A DNA stretch of 64,000 nt from Thiobacillus sp. SCUT-2 (GCF_035621355.1 NZ_CP141769.1:2542001-2606000); one strand, 5' to 3'; counted from the stretch's first letter, positions 9,926-18,952 are shown. Made by a program: numbers and translations. The notes: a model not told the origin generated them from the letters alone.

Positions 9926-11029
9926 ATGAATTCCATGGCTAACATTCCCTTCCTGCGCGTTGCCCTGCTTGGCATGGCACTGGGCTTGATCAACGGTTGC
10001 GGCAAGCACGAGGCCCCCGAAGGACGGGCCGCGGTCGCCGGCCGCACGGTCCAGGCCGAGGTGCAGACCGTGCAGAAGACGCCCCTGGCCGTCCCTATCG
10101 AAGTTCCCGGCACCGTCGTTTCGGAAGACCAGGTGCAGGTCGCCTCCCGGCTGATGGGCTACATCCGCGAGATCAAGGTCGCGGAGGGGCAAGCCGTCAA
10201 GGCCGGCCAGCTGCTTTTCGTCGTCGATCCCGCCGATGTCCAGGGGCAGGTCAGCCAGGCGCGCGCCGGTGTCGCGCAGGCCGAAGCCGCGCTCGCCGAC
10301 GCCAGGCTCGACTACGAGCGCTTCGGCGCGCTGTACAAGGAAGAAGCCATCCCGAAACTGCAGTGGGACAAGGTTCGCCTGCAATACCAGGTGGCCGAGC
10401 AGCAGGCCGCAGCGGCACGCGCCGGCCTCGCCCTGGCGTCGAACCAGATGCGCTATGCGTCGGTCACGGCGCCGATCAGCGGCGTCGTCACGCAGAAGCT
10501 GGCCAATGCCGGCGACCTTGCCGCACCCGGACGGCCGGTGCTGGTTCTCGAAGGCCTGAAGAAGCTCCAGGTGCGCGCCCAGGTCAGCGGCGACGTCTAC
10601 GCCAGCATCAAGACCGGCGACAAGGTCACGCTCGTGCGCGATGGCGATGCGGCGCAGGCATCGCTCGAAGGTACGATCGCGCAGCTGGTGCCCGCCGCCG
10701 ATCCGGTGAGCCATACCCACCTCGTGAAGATCGACCTGCCCGCGAACAGCGGCCTCACCAGCGGTAACTTCGTGCGCGCGGGATTCGCGGTCGGCAGCCA
10801 CGCCGGCATCCGCGTCCCCGCCGGCGCGGTCGCCGAACGCGCCGGCATCACCGGCGTGTTCACCGTCGACGCCCAGGGGCTCGCACGCTACCGCATGGTG
10901 CGAACCGGCGCGACCGCCCAAGGCATGACGGAAATCGTGTCCGGCCTGGTTCCCGGCGACAAGGTGGTCGTCTCGAACGTGGCGCAACTGGAGAACGGCG
11001 ACAAGGTGAGCGGGGGTGCGCATGAGTGA
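9926..11029 (+). CDS. RND efflux periplasmic adaptor (membrane fusion) lipoprotein
   Basis: A 367-residue HlyD/AcrA-type adaptor linking the inner-membrane RND pump to the TolC-type channel. The N-terminus has a hydrophobic segment ending in LINGC, a lipobox, so the protein is probably lipid-anchored. Domain order is lipoyl/barrel-sandwich half (VQVASRLMGYIREIKVAEGQAVKAGQ), alpha hairpin (about 95-165), second lipoyl half (YASVTAPISGVV) and beta-barrel plus membrane-proximal domain. A second in-frame ATG at 9935 is an alternative start. The 3' end overlaps the RND gene by 8 nt. Confidence 0.9.
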   Translation: MNSMANIPFLRVALLGMALGLINGCGKHEAPEGRAAVAGRTVQAEVQTVQKTPLAVPIEVPGTVVSEDQVQVASRLMGYIREIKVAEGQAVKAGQLLFVVDPADVQGQVSQARAGVAQAEAALADARLDYERFGALYKEEAIPKLQWDKVRLQYQVAEQQAAAARAGLALASNQMRYASVTAPISGVVTQKLANAGDLAAPGRPVLVLEGLKKLQVRAQVSGDVYASIKTGDKVTLVRDGDAAQASLEGTIAQLVPAADPVSHTHLVKIDLPANSGLTSGNFVRAGFAVGSHAGIRVPAGAVAERAGITGVFTVDAQGLARYRMVRTGATAQGMTEIVSGLVPGDKVVVSNVAQLENGDKVSGGAHE

Positions 11030-14000
11030 GCGCGCCGCCCCGCTCAACATCGCCGGCAAGCTCGCCGGCATCTTCATCGAATCGAAGATCACCGCCATGA
11101 TCATGCTGGCGGTGGCGCTGGCGGGCCTGATGGCGCTGTTCGTCACCCCGCGCGAATACAACCCGCAGATCGTCGTGCCGGCGGCCAACATCATCGTCGC
11201 CAAGCCCGGGGCGTCGCCCGAGGAAATCCAGAACCTGGTGGTCAAGCCGCTGGAAGCCATCATGAACGCCCAGTCCGGCGTCGATCACACCTTCGGCTAC
11301 GCCGCGCCGGACTTCGGTCTGGTGACGGTGCAGTTCAAGGTCGGCGAGGACCAGGAGAAAAGCCTGGTCAAGCTCTACAACCAGCTGATGCAGAACATGG
11401 ACCGCATGCCGCCCGGCGCCATGCAGCCCATGGTCAAGCCGGTCAACGTCGACGACGTGCCGATCATGACGTTGACGCTGTCCTCCGCGCGCCTCGACGA
11501 CATGCAGATCCGTCAGGTCGCGAGCCGCATCCTGGAACAGCTGCGCAACGTGCCGGGGGTCTCGTTCACCCAGCTCGTCGGCGGCTCGCCGCGCGCGGTC
11601 AACGTCTGGATCTCGCCCGCCAGGCTCGCGGCGGCCGGCATCGCCCTCGACCAGGTCGACAAGATGCTGCAGGGACAGAACGTCGCGGTGCCGGCCGGCA
11701 AAGTGGTGGGCGACAACCGGGTCTCGCCGCTCCAGTTGCAGGGCTTCCTCGGCAGCGCGCGGGAAGTCGGCGACATCGTCATCGGCGCCCCCAACGGGCG
11801 GCCCGTGTTCCTGAAGGACGTGGCCACCATCGTCGACGGGCCGCAGGAAACCGACGAAAGCACCCGCTTCGCCTACGGCCCCGCGGCCGGCCAAGGTGCC
11901 GCGCGCGGCGAGGCGCCCGCGGTGACGCTGGCGATCGCCAAGAAGGCCGGCACCAACGCGGTGGTGGTCGCGGACGCCGTGCTGAAGAAGCTCGATCAGC
12001 TCAAGCGCCAGGCCATTCCCGCCGACATCCAGGTCGCCGTGACCCGCGATGACGGCGCACGCGCCAACGATGCGGTCAATACGCTCGTCGAGCATCTCGG
12101 CATCGCGATCGGCTCGGTGATCGTCATCCTGGTCTTCTTCCTCGGCTGGCGCGAGGCCGGCATCGTCACGCTGACCGTGCCGCTGATCCTGTTCGTGGTG
12201 CTGACGATCGGCCTGTTCGCCGGCCAGACCATCAACCGCATCACGCTGTTCGCGCTGATCCTGTCGCTGGGCCTGCTGGTCGACGCCGCGATCGTGGTAG
12301 TGGAGAACATCCACCGCCATCTGCATCACGGCATCGGCGACCGCGACTTCAAGGACGTCGTCATCCAGGCCACCAACGAGATCGGCAACCCGACCAACAT
12401 CGCGACCATCGCGGTGATCCTGGCCTTCATTCCGATGGCCTTCGTCACCGGCATGATGGGGCCGTTCATGCGCCCCATCCCCTTCAACGTGCCGGTGGCG
12501 ATGATCGCGTCGCTGCTGATCGCCTACATCGTGGTGCCGTGGGCGACCAACCTGTGGCTCAGGAAGAAGGCCGCGCAAAGCGAGCTCGCGCGCAAGGAAA
12601 GCCTGGAGGAGGCCGGCGCGCACAAGACCGACCGCCTGCATCGCGCCTACGTCAAGGTCATCACCCCCTTCATCGAACACCGCGGCCGCCGCAACCTGAT
12701 GTTCCTCGCGGTGCTGGTCCTGCTGCTGCTGGCCATGCTGATGCCGGCGTGGCAGTTCATCCGTCCGGCGGGAATCAACGGCCCGCTGTCGGCGCTGGGG
12801 GTGGAACTCAAGATGCTGCCGAACGACAACACCAACACCTTCCTGGTGGAAGTCGACACGCCGGCCGGCTCCACGCTCGAGGACACCGACCGCGCCGCGC
12901 GCGCGGTGGGCGGCGTGCTGGCGCAGAACCGCTACGTCACCGATTACCAGACCTTCCTCGGCATGACCGCGCCGATCGACTTCGCCGCGCTTGTACGCGG
13001 CGACCTCATCAAGCGCGGCGACAACCTCGCGCAGATCCGCGTCAATCTGGTCGACAAGCACGATCGCTCGGTGACGTCCCACCAGATCGTCCAGGCGCTC
13101 AACGACAGCCTCAAGCCCGTGCGCGAGGCGTTTCCGCAAACCCGCGTCAAGCTCTACGAGACCCCGCCCGGCCCGCCGGTGCAGGCGCAGGTCCTGGCGG
13201 AGCTGTACGGCCCCGACTACCAGAAGATTCGCGACGCGTCTCCCGACGTGCGCCGTGCGTTCGAGTCCGTCTACGGCATGATCAACACCGACGACTCCGT
13301 TACGGCAACCATGCAATCCTTCTCGGTCCAGGTGGACCGCGAGAAGGCCGCGCTGTCCGGCGTCGTCCCCGGCCAGGTCGGCAAGCTCCTGCGCGATTAC
13401 GTCTCGGGCCTGTCGATCGGCTCGGTGCACGTGGATTCGGCACGCGAGCCGATCAACATCGTGGTGCGCCTGCCGCGCGCCGAGCGCCAGTCGCCGGCGT
13501 CGCTGATGGCGATCCGGGTGACGAACATGATGGGCCAGCAGGTTCCGCTGGGCGCGATCGCCAAGGTGGCGGAGGTGCCCTACGGCAAGCCGATCTATGA
13601 CCGCGACCAGCACGCCATGGTGATGGTGGGCGGCGAAATGGTGACCTCCAGCCCGGTCTACGCGGTGCTGGCGCTCGACAAGATGCTGGACAGCACGCTG
13701 CTCTCGGACGGCGTGCGCTTCAGGACCGGCAACCTGGGCTTCACCCAGGCCACGCCGGACGACGTCACCGGCTACCATCTCTTGTGGGGCGGCGAAATGC
13801 GCCTGACGCTCGACGTCTTCCGCGACCTCGGCTCGGCGTTCATCGTCGCGCTGGTGTTCATCTACCTGCTGCTGGTGGGCTACTACAAGTCCTTCGTCAT
13901 GCCGATGATCGTGATGGGCGCGATCCCGCTGACGCTGGTGGGCGTCTTCCCCGGCCACTGGGCCACCAGCCAGGCGTTCACCGCGACCTCGATGATCGGC

Positions 14001-14306
14001 GTCATCGCGCTGGCCGGCATCGTGGTGCGCAACTCGCTGCTGCTGATCGATTTCATCGTCGACTACCGCGCGCAGGGCTACGGCCTCAAGGAGGCCGTGA
14101 TCGAAGCCGGCGCGGTGCGGCTGCGGCCGATCCTGCTGACCGCGCTCGCCATCATCCTCGGATCGGCGATCATGATCACCGACCCGGTGTTCGGCGGCCT
14201 CGCGGTATCGCTGATCTTCGGCACCTTCGCCTCGACCGCGCTCACCCTGATCGTCATCCCGCTGCTCTACTACATCTGGCAGAAGCGGAGCGGGGCACCG
14301 ACTTGA
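11022..14306 (+). CDS. RND-family efflux transporter, inner membrane pump
   Basis: A 1094-residue proton-driven pump with the standard two repeats of one plus five or six membrane segments and large periplasmic loops (about residues 35-340 and 590-880). TM4 reads GLLVDAAIVVVENIHRH: the family usually has Asp-Asp in AcrB-type pumps, but here the second acidic residue is Ala. The sequence is closer to the broad AcrB/CzcA-related group of unassigned RND pumps than to typical HAE1 or CzcA. The ATG at 11022 overlaps the adaptor stop (ATGAGTGA); a GTG six bases upstream is an alternative. The substrate is unknown; context suggests sulfur stress. Confidence 0.93.
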   Translation: MSERAAPLNIAGKLAGIFIESKITAMIMLAVALAGLMALFVTPREYNPQIVVPAANIIVAKPGASPEEIQNLVVKPLEAIMNAQSGVDHTFGYAAPDFGLVTVQFKVGEDQEKSLVKLYNQLMQNMDRMPPGAMQPMVKPVNVDDVPIMTLTLSSARLDDMQIRQVASRILEQLRNVPGVSFTQLVGGSPRAVNVWISPARLAAAGIALDQVDKMLQGQNVAVPAGKVVGDNRVSPLQLQGFLGSAREVGDIVIGAPNGRPVFLKDVATIVDGPQETDESTRFAYGPAAGQGAARGEAPAVTLAIAKKAGTNAVVVADAVLKKLDQLKRQAIPADIQVAVTRDDGARANDAVNTLVEHLGIAIGSVIVILVFFLGWREAGIVTLTVPLILFVVLTIGLFAGQTINRITLFALILSLGLLVDAAIVVVENIHRHLHHGIGDRDFKDVVIQATNEIGNPTNIATIAVILAFIPMAFVTGMMGPFMRPIPFNVPVAMIASLLIAYIVVPWATNLWLRKKAAQSELARKESLEEAGAHKTDRLHRAYVKVITPFIEHRGRRNLMFLAVLVLLLLAMLMPAWQFIRPAGINGPLSALGVELKMLPNDNTNTFLVEVDTPAGSTLEDTDRAARAVGGVLAQNRYVTDYQTFLGMTAPIDFAALVRGDLIKRGDNLAQIRVNLVDKHDRSVTSHQIVQALNDSLKPVREAFPQTRVKLYETPPGPPVQAQVLAELYGPDYQKIRDASPDVRRAFESVYGMINTDDSVTATMQSFSVQVDREKAALSGVVPGQVGKLLRDYVSGLSIGSVHVDSAREPINIVVRLPRAERQSPASLMAIRVTNMMGQQVPLGAIAKVAEVPYGKPIYDRDQHAMVMVGGEMVTSSPVYAVLALDKMLDSTLLSDGVRFRTGNLGFTQATPDDVTGYHLLWGGEMRLTLDVFRDLGSAFIVALVFIYLLLVGYYKSFVMPMIVMGAIPLTLVGVFPGHWATSQAFTATSMIGVIALAGIVVRNSLLLIDFIVDYRAQGYGLKEAVIEAGAVRLRPILLTALAIILGSAIMITDPVFGGLAVSLIFGTFASTALTLIVIPLLYYIWQKRSGAPT

Positions 14307-14357
14307 TATTCAGCAGTACGCCCTTATCATCCGCTTTCCATTTCCTAGGAATTCATC

Positions 14358-14576
14358 ATGACCGTTGAACGTCTGGTCCGCATCATCGCGGGGTTTTTCA
14401 TCATGCTGTCGCTCGCGCTCGCGCATTTTTCGGGCAGCGCCGACATGACGCACGTATCGTGGCTGTGGTTCACCGCCTTCGTCGGCTTCAACCTGTTCCA
14501 GTCGGGCATCACGCGGTTCTGCCCGATGGACCTCATGCTGAAGAAGGCCGGGGTCAAGACCGGCTGCGGCCTCTGA
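14358..14576 (+). CDS. DUF2892 / YgaP-type transmembrane domain protein
   Basis: A 72-residue protein with two predicted membrane helices (VRIIAGFFIMLSLALAHF and SWLWFTAFVGFNLFQSG) and the C-terminal signature FCPMDLMLKKAGVKTGCG. This is the DUF2892 domain, found fused behind the rhodanese domain in E. coli YgaP. Here it is a separate gene 51 nt after the RND pump and 13 nt before a membrane-anchored rhodanese, with AGGA as ribosome site. The pairing with a YgaV-like regulator at the head of the module supports a role in handling sulfane sulfur at the membrane. Confidence 0.85.
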   Translation: MTVERLVRIIAGFFIMLSLALAHFSGSADMTHVSWLWFTAFVGFNLFQSGITRFCPMDLMLKKAGVKTGCGL

Positions 14577-14589
14577 GCAGGGGCAAGGC

Positions 14590-15006
14590 ATGGACGTTCA
14601 ATTCCTGCTGCACAACTGGGTGCTGGTGAGCGTGGCCGCGGTGTCGGGCGCGCTGCTCGTGTGGTCGTTCATCGGCGGCAAGCTGTCCGGCATCGACGAA
14701 GCCGACACGCTCAAGGCCACCCGCCTCTACAACGACGACGCGCTCGTGCTCGACGTGCGCGAAGACAAGGAATACGCCGCCGGTCACATCCCCCGGGCCC
14801 GGCACATTCCGCTCGGCCAGCTGGGCGGACGCCTTGCCGAACTCGACAAGTTCAAGGACAAGCCCATCCTGGTCACCTGCCGCAGCGGCAACCGCTCGGC
14901 ACACGCCTGCCGGATCCTGAAGAAGGCCGGCTTCGCGAACGTCTACAACCAGGCGGGCGGCATCCTGGCGTGGGAACGCGCCAACCTGCCCGTCACGACC
15001 AAATGA
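14590..15006 (+). CDS. Membrane-anchored rhodanese-like sulfurtransferase
   Basis: A 138-residue protein with an N-terminal membrane helix (WVLVSVAAVSGALLVWSFI) and one rhodanese domain (about residues 35-135). The active-site loop is CRSGNRSA, with the catalytic Cys at about residue 97. Rhodaneses carry sulfane sulfur as a Cys persulfide. In many betaproteobacteria a rhodanese gene begins the block rhodanese-grxC-secB-gpsA, as here, and normally lies divergent from gpmI. The domain would face the cytoplasm if the anchor is in N-out orientation; this is inference. Confidence 0.92.
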   Translation: MDVQFLLHNWVLVSVAAVSGALLVWSFIGGKLSGIDEADTLKATRLYNDDALVLDVREDKEYAAGHIPRARHIPLGQLGGRLAELDKFKDKPILVTCRSGNRSAHACRILKKAGFANVYNQAGGILAWERANLPVTTK

Positions 15007-15023
15007 ACCAAGGAGCCCGTGAA

Positions 15024-15287
15024 ATGGCCAAAGTCGTCATGTATTGCACCGCCGTGTGCCCCTATTGCGTCGCCGCCGAGCGCCTGCTGAAAAGCCGCGG
15101 CGTCACCGAGATCGAGAAGATCCGCGTCGACCTCGAACCCGCCCGGATGGACGAAATGATCGCCCGCTCCGGCGGCCGCCGCACCGTGCCGCAGGTGTTC
15201 ATCGGCGACACCCACGTCGGCGGCTTCGACGACACCTCGGCGCTCGATGCCGCCGGCGAACTCGTTCCGCTGCTCAACCGCGCCTGA
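15024..15287 (+). CDS. grxC: Glutaredoxin 3 (GrxC)
   Basis: An 87-residue dithiol glutaredoxin with active site CPYC (residues 12-15), the TVPQVFIG cis-Pro loop and the GGFDD glutathione-binding motif. It reduces protein disulfides and glutathione-mixed disulfides with electrons from glutathione, made by the gshA-gshB pair a few kilobases downstream. The start is 17 nt after the rhodanese stop with AAGGAG upstream. The order rhodanese-grxC-secB is typical of the class. Confidence 0.93.
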   Translation: MAKVVMYCTAVCPYCVAAERLLKSRGVTEIEKIRVDLEPARMDEMIARSGGRRTVPQVFIGDTHVGGFDDTSALDAAGELVPLLNRA

Positions 15288-15362
15288 CCGCCGCTGCGCG
15301 CTTGAATTTCCACGGCGCGCCTCCACCTTGAAGCGAGATCATCCGCTTCAAGGACGCTTCCC

Positions 15363-15791
15363 ATGGAACTCGCCTGCCCCCACTGCCTCGCCGTCAACCG
15401 CGTGCCCGATGAGCGGCTCGCCGACCACCCCAAGTGCGGCAAGTGCGGCGCGCCGCTCCTGCCCGGCAAGCCGGTCGACCTCACCGCCGCCAGCTTCGAC
15501 CGCTTCGTCGCGAAGGCCGGCCTGCCGGTGCTGGTCGACTTCTGGGCCGGCTGGTGCGGCCCCTGCAAGATGATGGCCCCGGTGTTCCAGCAGGTCGCGG
15601 CCGAGATGGCCAACCGCGTGCGCTTCGCCAAGGTCGACACCGAGGCCGAGCCGCAGGTCTCGATGCGCCATCACATCAAGGGCATCCCGAGCCTGATCCT
15701 GTTCCGCGACGGCGCCGAGGCGGCGCGCATTTCGGGCGCGATGGAAGCCCATGCCCTGAAGCGCTGGCTGGCGTCGCAAGGCGTTCAATAA
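15363..15791 (+). CDS. trxC: Thioredoxin 2 (TrxC)
   Basis: A 142-residue protein with an N-terminal zinc finger made of two CxxC pairs (CPHC at 5-8 and CGKC at about 26-29), followed by a thioredoxin fold with active site WCGPC (about residue 64). Zinc-containing TrxC is typically a stress-induced disulfide reductase. It sits between grxC and secB, which are usually neighbours, and has its own intrinsic terminator. This suggests it was added to the older gene order as a separate unit. Confidence 0.93.
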   Translation: MELACPHCLAVNRVPDERLADHPKCGKCGAPLLPGKPVDLTAASFDRFVAKAGLPVLVDFWAGWCGPCKMMAPVFQQVAAEMANRVRFAKVDTEAEPQVSMRHHIKGIPSLILFRDGAEAARISGAMEAHALKRWLASQGVQ

Positions 15792-15815
15792 AGCGCGTTA
15801 GAATATCCCCCGTTC

Positions 15816-15840
15816 CCGGAGCGCAGGCTCCGGTTTTCTT
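15816..15840 (+). terminator. Intrinsic terminator after trxC
   Basis: A perfect 7-bp stem (CCGGAGC / GCTCCGG) with GCAG loop is followed by TTTTCTT. It lies between trxC and secB. A -10-like TTAGAAT (about 15798-15804) precedes it, so some transcripts could begin and end here. Confidence 0.75.
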
Positions 15841-15855
15841 ATTCAGGGAGACATC

Positions 15856-16314
15856 ATGAGCGACGCGCAGCAACCCGTGTTCAACATCGAAAAGCTTTAC
15901 GTCAAGGACCTGTCGGTCGAGGTGCCGAACGCCCCTGCCGTCTACCTGGAGCGCGAGGCGCCGCAGATCGACGTCAACATGTCGACCGAGAGCCGCGGGC
16001 TGGGCGAGAACCTCTACCTGTCGAGCATCACCGTCACCGCCACCGCCAAGATCGGCGACAAGACGATGTTCCTGGTCGAATGCACGCAGGCCGGCATCTT
16101 CCGCATCGAGAACGTGCCGCAGGAGCAGATCCCGATGGTGCTCGGCATTGGCTGCCCCAACATCGTCTTCCCCTACCTGCGCGAGACCGTGTCGGACGTG
16201 ATCATCCGTGCCGGCTTCCCGCCCTTGCTGCTGAACCCGGTCAACTTCGAGACGCTCTATCTGCAGCAACAGCAGGGCCAGGTGCAGCAGGCTGCCGCCG
16301 CGCAAACGCATTGA
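15856..16314 (+). CDS. secB: Protein-export chaperone SecB
   Basis: A 152-residue cytoplasmic chaperone that keeps preproteins unfolded and hands them to SecA. The sequence contains the family core (FNIEKLYVKDLSVEVPNAP, the GIFRIENV segment, and LGIGCPNIVFPYLRETVSD) and ends with a Gln-rich tail. Length is normal for the family. AGGGAGA lies 8 nt before the ATG. Confidence 0.97.
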   Translation: MSDAQQPVFNIEKLYVKDLSVEVPNAPAVYLEREAPQIDVNMSTESRGLGENLYLSSITVTATAKIGDKTMFLVECTQAGIFRIENVPQEQIPMVLGIGCPNIVFPYLRETVSDVIIRAGFPPLLLNPVNFETLYLQQQQGQVQQAAAAQTH

Positions 16315-16321
16315 TTCTCGC

Positions 16322-16783
16322 GTGCTGACGTCGCATCGCTCCCGCACCCGCCTGCTCGCGGCCGCCGGCCTGCTGCTCGCGGCCGCGTCGCCCGCCTGGG
16401 CGCTCGACTACCGCAGCACCGCCCGCCCCGCCCTGCTGTACGACGCGCCCTCGACCGCGGCGAACAAGGTCGCCGCGGCAGGCGGCGACGTTCCGTTCGA
16501 AGTCGTGATCGACACCGAAAACTGGGTCAAGGTACGCGATTACACGGGCCGCCTCGCGTGGATCGAGAAAGCCGCCCTCGGCGGTCCGCACAGCGTGATC
16601 GTCAAGGCCGAGTCCGCGACCGTTCGCAAGCAGCCGCGCGCCGACGCCGACGCCGTGTTCCGCGCCGCGCGCGGGGTGCTCCTCGTGGTGACTGCCCCCC
16701 CGGATGCGTCCGGCTGGCTCCCGGTGAAGCACGCCGACGGCCTCGCGGGCTGGATCGCCGCGGGCGACGTATGGGGTCGATGA
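16322..16783 (+). CDS. Periplasmic SH3-domain protein
   Basis: A 153-residue exported protein. A signal peptide ([17 protein letters not shown]) is followed by two bacterial SH3-like repeats (about residues 30-85 and 92-150), the first with [16 protein letters not shown]. Such domains usually bind cell-wall peptides or proteins. The start is a GTG without a strong ribosome site, 7 nt after secB. The stop overlaps gpsA by 4 nt (ATGA). A protein of this type between secB and gpsA is common in betaproteobacteria. The exact role is unknown. Confidence 0.85.
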   Translation: MLTSHRSRTRLLAAAGLLLAAASPAWALDYRSTARPALLYDAPSTAANKVAAAGGDVPFEVVIDTENWVKVRDYTGRLAWIEKAALGGPHSVIVKAESATVRKQPRADADAVFRAARGVLLVVTAPPDASGWLPVKHADGLAGWIAAGDVWGR

Positions 16784-17766
16784 AGCTCGCGGTGCTCGGC
16801 GCCGGCGCGTGGGGCACGGCGCTCGCGGCCCACTGGGCGCCCCACCACGCCGTCACGCTGTGGGCACGCAACGCGGCCGACGTCGAGGCCATGCGGCGCG
16901 AACGCGTCAATGCGCGCTATCTCCCCGGATGCCTCCTGCCGGACCCCTTGCAGCTCACGACAGATTTTCAGGCCGCCGTTGCGGCCGCCGACCTGATCGT
17001 CGTCGCCGTTCCGAGCGGCGCCCTGCGCCCGACGCTGGCCGCGCTGGCGGCGCATCCCGGGCTGCCGCCCGTGCTCTGGGTATGCAAGGGCTTCGAGCCG
17101 GGCAGCCGCAAGCTGCCGCACCAACTGGTCGCCGAACTGCTGCCGAACCCGAACCACACCGGCGTGCTGTCCGGACCCAGCTTCGCCCAGGAAGTCGCGC
17201 ACGGCTATCCGACGGCACTGACCCTCGCCGCCGAGGACGGCGCGCTCGCGCGCCGACTGGCGGAGGCCCTGTCGAGCCCGCGCCTGCGCATCTACGCCCA
17301 CGACGACGTCATCGGCGTCGAGCTCGGCGGCGCACTGAAGAACGTGATGGCGATCGCCGCCGGCGTCTGCGACGGCCTGGCGCTCGGCCACAATGCGCGT
17401 GCCGCCCTGATCACGCGCGGGCTCGCCGAGATGACCCGTCTCGGCGTCCGCCTGGGCGGGCACTTCGAAACCTTCATGGGACTCTCGGGACTCGGCGATC
17501 TCATTCTCACCACCACCGGCGACCTGTCGCGCAACCGGCAAGTCGGCCTGCGCCTCGCGCGCGGCCAGCCGCTCGACACGATTCTCGCCGAGCTCGGCCA
17601 CGTCGCCGAGGGCGTCACCACCGCGCGCGAGGTCGCCGGGCTCGCCGCCGAACTCGGCGTCGACATGCCCATCACGCGTGCCGTCTGCCAGATGCTGTTC
17701 GAGGGGCTGCCCGCCGCGCGGGCGGTCGATGCGCTGCTGAACCGGGAAATCAAGGCCGAATTCTGA
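16780..17766 (+). CDS. gpsA: NAD(P)H-dependent glycerol-3-phosphate dehydrogenase
   Basis: A 328-residue cytoplasmic enzyme making sn-glycerol 3-phosphate from dihydroxyacetone phosphate for phospholipid synthesis. The Rossmann motif [10 protein letters not shown] is at residues 7-16, the CKGFE loop near 103 and the catalytic Lys in [15 protein letters not shown] (about 187). The [13 protein letters not shown] segment is also present. An ATG 9 nt upstream (16771) is possible, but the start chosen gives the usual [13 protein letters not shown]-terminus and a 4-nt overlap with the upstream gene. Confidence 0.96.
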   Translation: MKLAVLGAGAWGTALAAHWAPHHAVTLWARNAADVEAMRRERVNARYLPGCLLPDPLQLTTDFQAAVAAADLIVVAVPSGALRPTLAALAAHPGLPPVLWVCKGFEPGSRKLPHQLVAELLPNPNHTGVLSGPSFAQEVAHGYPTALTLAAEDGALARRLAEALSSPRLRIYAHDDVIGVELGGALKNVMAIAAGVCDGLALGHNARAALITRGLAEMTRLGVRLGGHFETFMGLSGLGDLILTTTGDLSRNRQVGLRLARGQPLDTILAELGHVAEGVTTAREVAGLAAELGVDMPITRAVCQMLFEGLPAARAVDALLNREIKAEF

Positions 17767-17774
17767 GCCGGGGC

Positions 17775-17795
17775 GCGCGGCGCCGAAGGCCGCGC
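17775..17795. terminator. Hairpin between convergent gpsA and diguanylate cyclase genes
   Basis: A 7-bp stem GCGCGGC/GCCGCGC with a 7-nt loop fills the short gap between two convergent genes. There is no clear T run on either side, so it may act in both directions weakly. Confidence 0.4.
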
Positions 17796-17796
17796 T

Positions 17797-18804
17797 TCAG
17801 AACAGTTCGACCGAGCCGCTGTGGCGCTCTTCCGGTTCGAGCTTGCCGCTGGACACCAAGTCGCCGTAGTCGCACACCTGGTTGCGGCCATTCTCCTTGG
17901 CGTAATACAGGGCCCTGTCCGCCTCCTCGAATACGTAGGGCGGCAACTCCTGGTCGCCGATCGCCGTATAGCCGATGCTCACCGTCACCTGGCCGACCTG
18001 GGGGAAGGCATGGTTCTGGATCCGGGTCCGGATGCGATCGAGAATCGCGACGATGGTTGCGGGCGAGACGTCCTTGATCAGCACGACGAATTCCTCGCCG
18101 CCGTAGCGGAACACCCAGTCCATGTCGCGCAGGGCATTGCGCACCAGGCCCGCGAAGACAAGCAGCACCTCGTCTCCGATCAGGTGACCGTAGTTGTCGT
18201 TGATGCGTTTGAAATGGTCGAGATCGAGCACGGCCAGATAGTCATCCGTCTCCTGGTCGCGCTTGCGGTTGCGCCCCTTGATCCGACCCGCAAGCAATTC
18301 GCCCAGCTTCTGCTCCAGCTTCTTGCGGTTGTACAGGCCGGTCAGCGTATCGCGCTCGCTGTCGAACAGCATCCGCGCGAAGTTGACGTAGATCTTGAGC
18401 ATGCCCTGGGCGATACGCAGGTCCGCCGGCGCCCATTCCGCCTGCCGGAGCACGATCGCCTTGCGCCGCCCCTCCGCCAGGTCCAGTCCGCTGACCAGAT
18501 AATTCCATCCGCCGTGACTGACCTGCCTGGCGGGCACGTCGGGATCCAGGCCGGCCGCCTCGGCGACCAGGCTGTCGGAAACCGGGAACATGGGTTCGGG
18601 CAGCGTGCAAGCCGCATCGAGGATCCAGTGGCCACCTTGCGGGCCCGGGACGAGGCAGACCATGCACACCTGCACGCTGGGGAGCATTTCCAGGATCGAC
18701 GCCTGCAGCTTGCGCAAGAGGGTCAGTTCGTCACGCTGCTCGGTCAGTTGCGCGACCGACTCGATCACTTCATGGGTGATTTCAGACTGCCGAGGCGATT
18801 GCAT
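17797..18804 (-). CDS. Diguanylate cyclase (GAF-like N-terminus, GGDEF domain)
   Basis: A 335-residue cytoplasmic protein. Residues about 1-155 look like a GAF-type sensory region beginning with a short coiled coil. The GGDEF domain (about 165-325) has an intact active-site motif GGEEF. It also has an RDMD inhibitory I-site five residues before it, so it should make cyclic di-GMP and be product-inhibited. No membrane segment is seen. It is a single-gene unit. The input signal is unknown. Confidence 0.9.
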   Translation of the reverse strand: MQSPRQSEITHEVIESVAQLTEQRDELTLLRKLQASILEMLPSVQVCMVCLVPGPQGGHWILDAACTLPEPMFPVSDSLVAEAAGLDPDVPARQVSHGGWNYLVSGLDLAEGRRKAIVLRQAEWAPADLRIAQGMLKIYVNFARMLFDSERDTLTGLYNRKKLEQKLGELLAGRIKGRNRKRDQETDDYLAVLDLDHFKRINDNYGHLIGDEVLLVFAGLVRNALRDMDWVFRYGGEEFVVLIKDVSPATIVAILDRIRTRIQNHAFPQVGQVTVSIGYTAIGDQELPPYVFEEADRALYYAKENGRNQVCDYGDLVSSGKLEPEERHSGSVELF

Positions 18805-18952
18805 GGCAACGGGGCATCGAATGCGTCAGAGCAGGATTTTCCGACATATTACTCTTCACGCGGCATTTCGGGCCGATTCTCGCCCGCGGCCGCGCGTCGT
18901 GCCGCGATCGGGCGCCGATTCGGCAGCTCCGGCCGCGACGCCGCGTGCCCGT

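Noticed and set aside
10860..13958. Open frame of more than 1000 codons on the minus strand, antisense to the RND pump
   Set aside because: It is a shadow of the third-codon-position G+C bias of the RND gene; its composition is rich in Arg, His, Gly and Asp and shows no domain.
15781..15815. Promoter for secB at TTAGAAT
   Set aside because: A -10-like hexamer is visible, but no -35 is found and an intrinsic terminator lies directly downstream, so it was not listed as a promoter.
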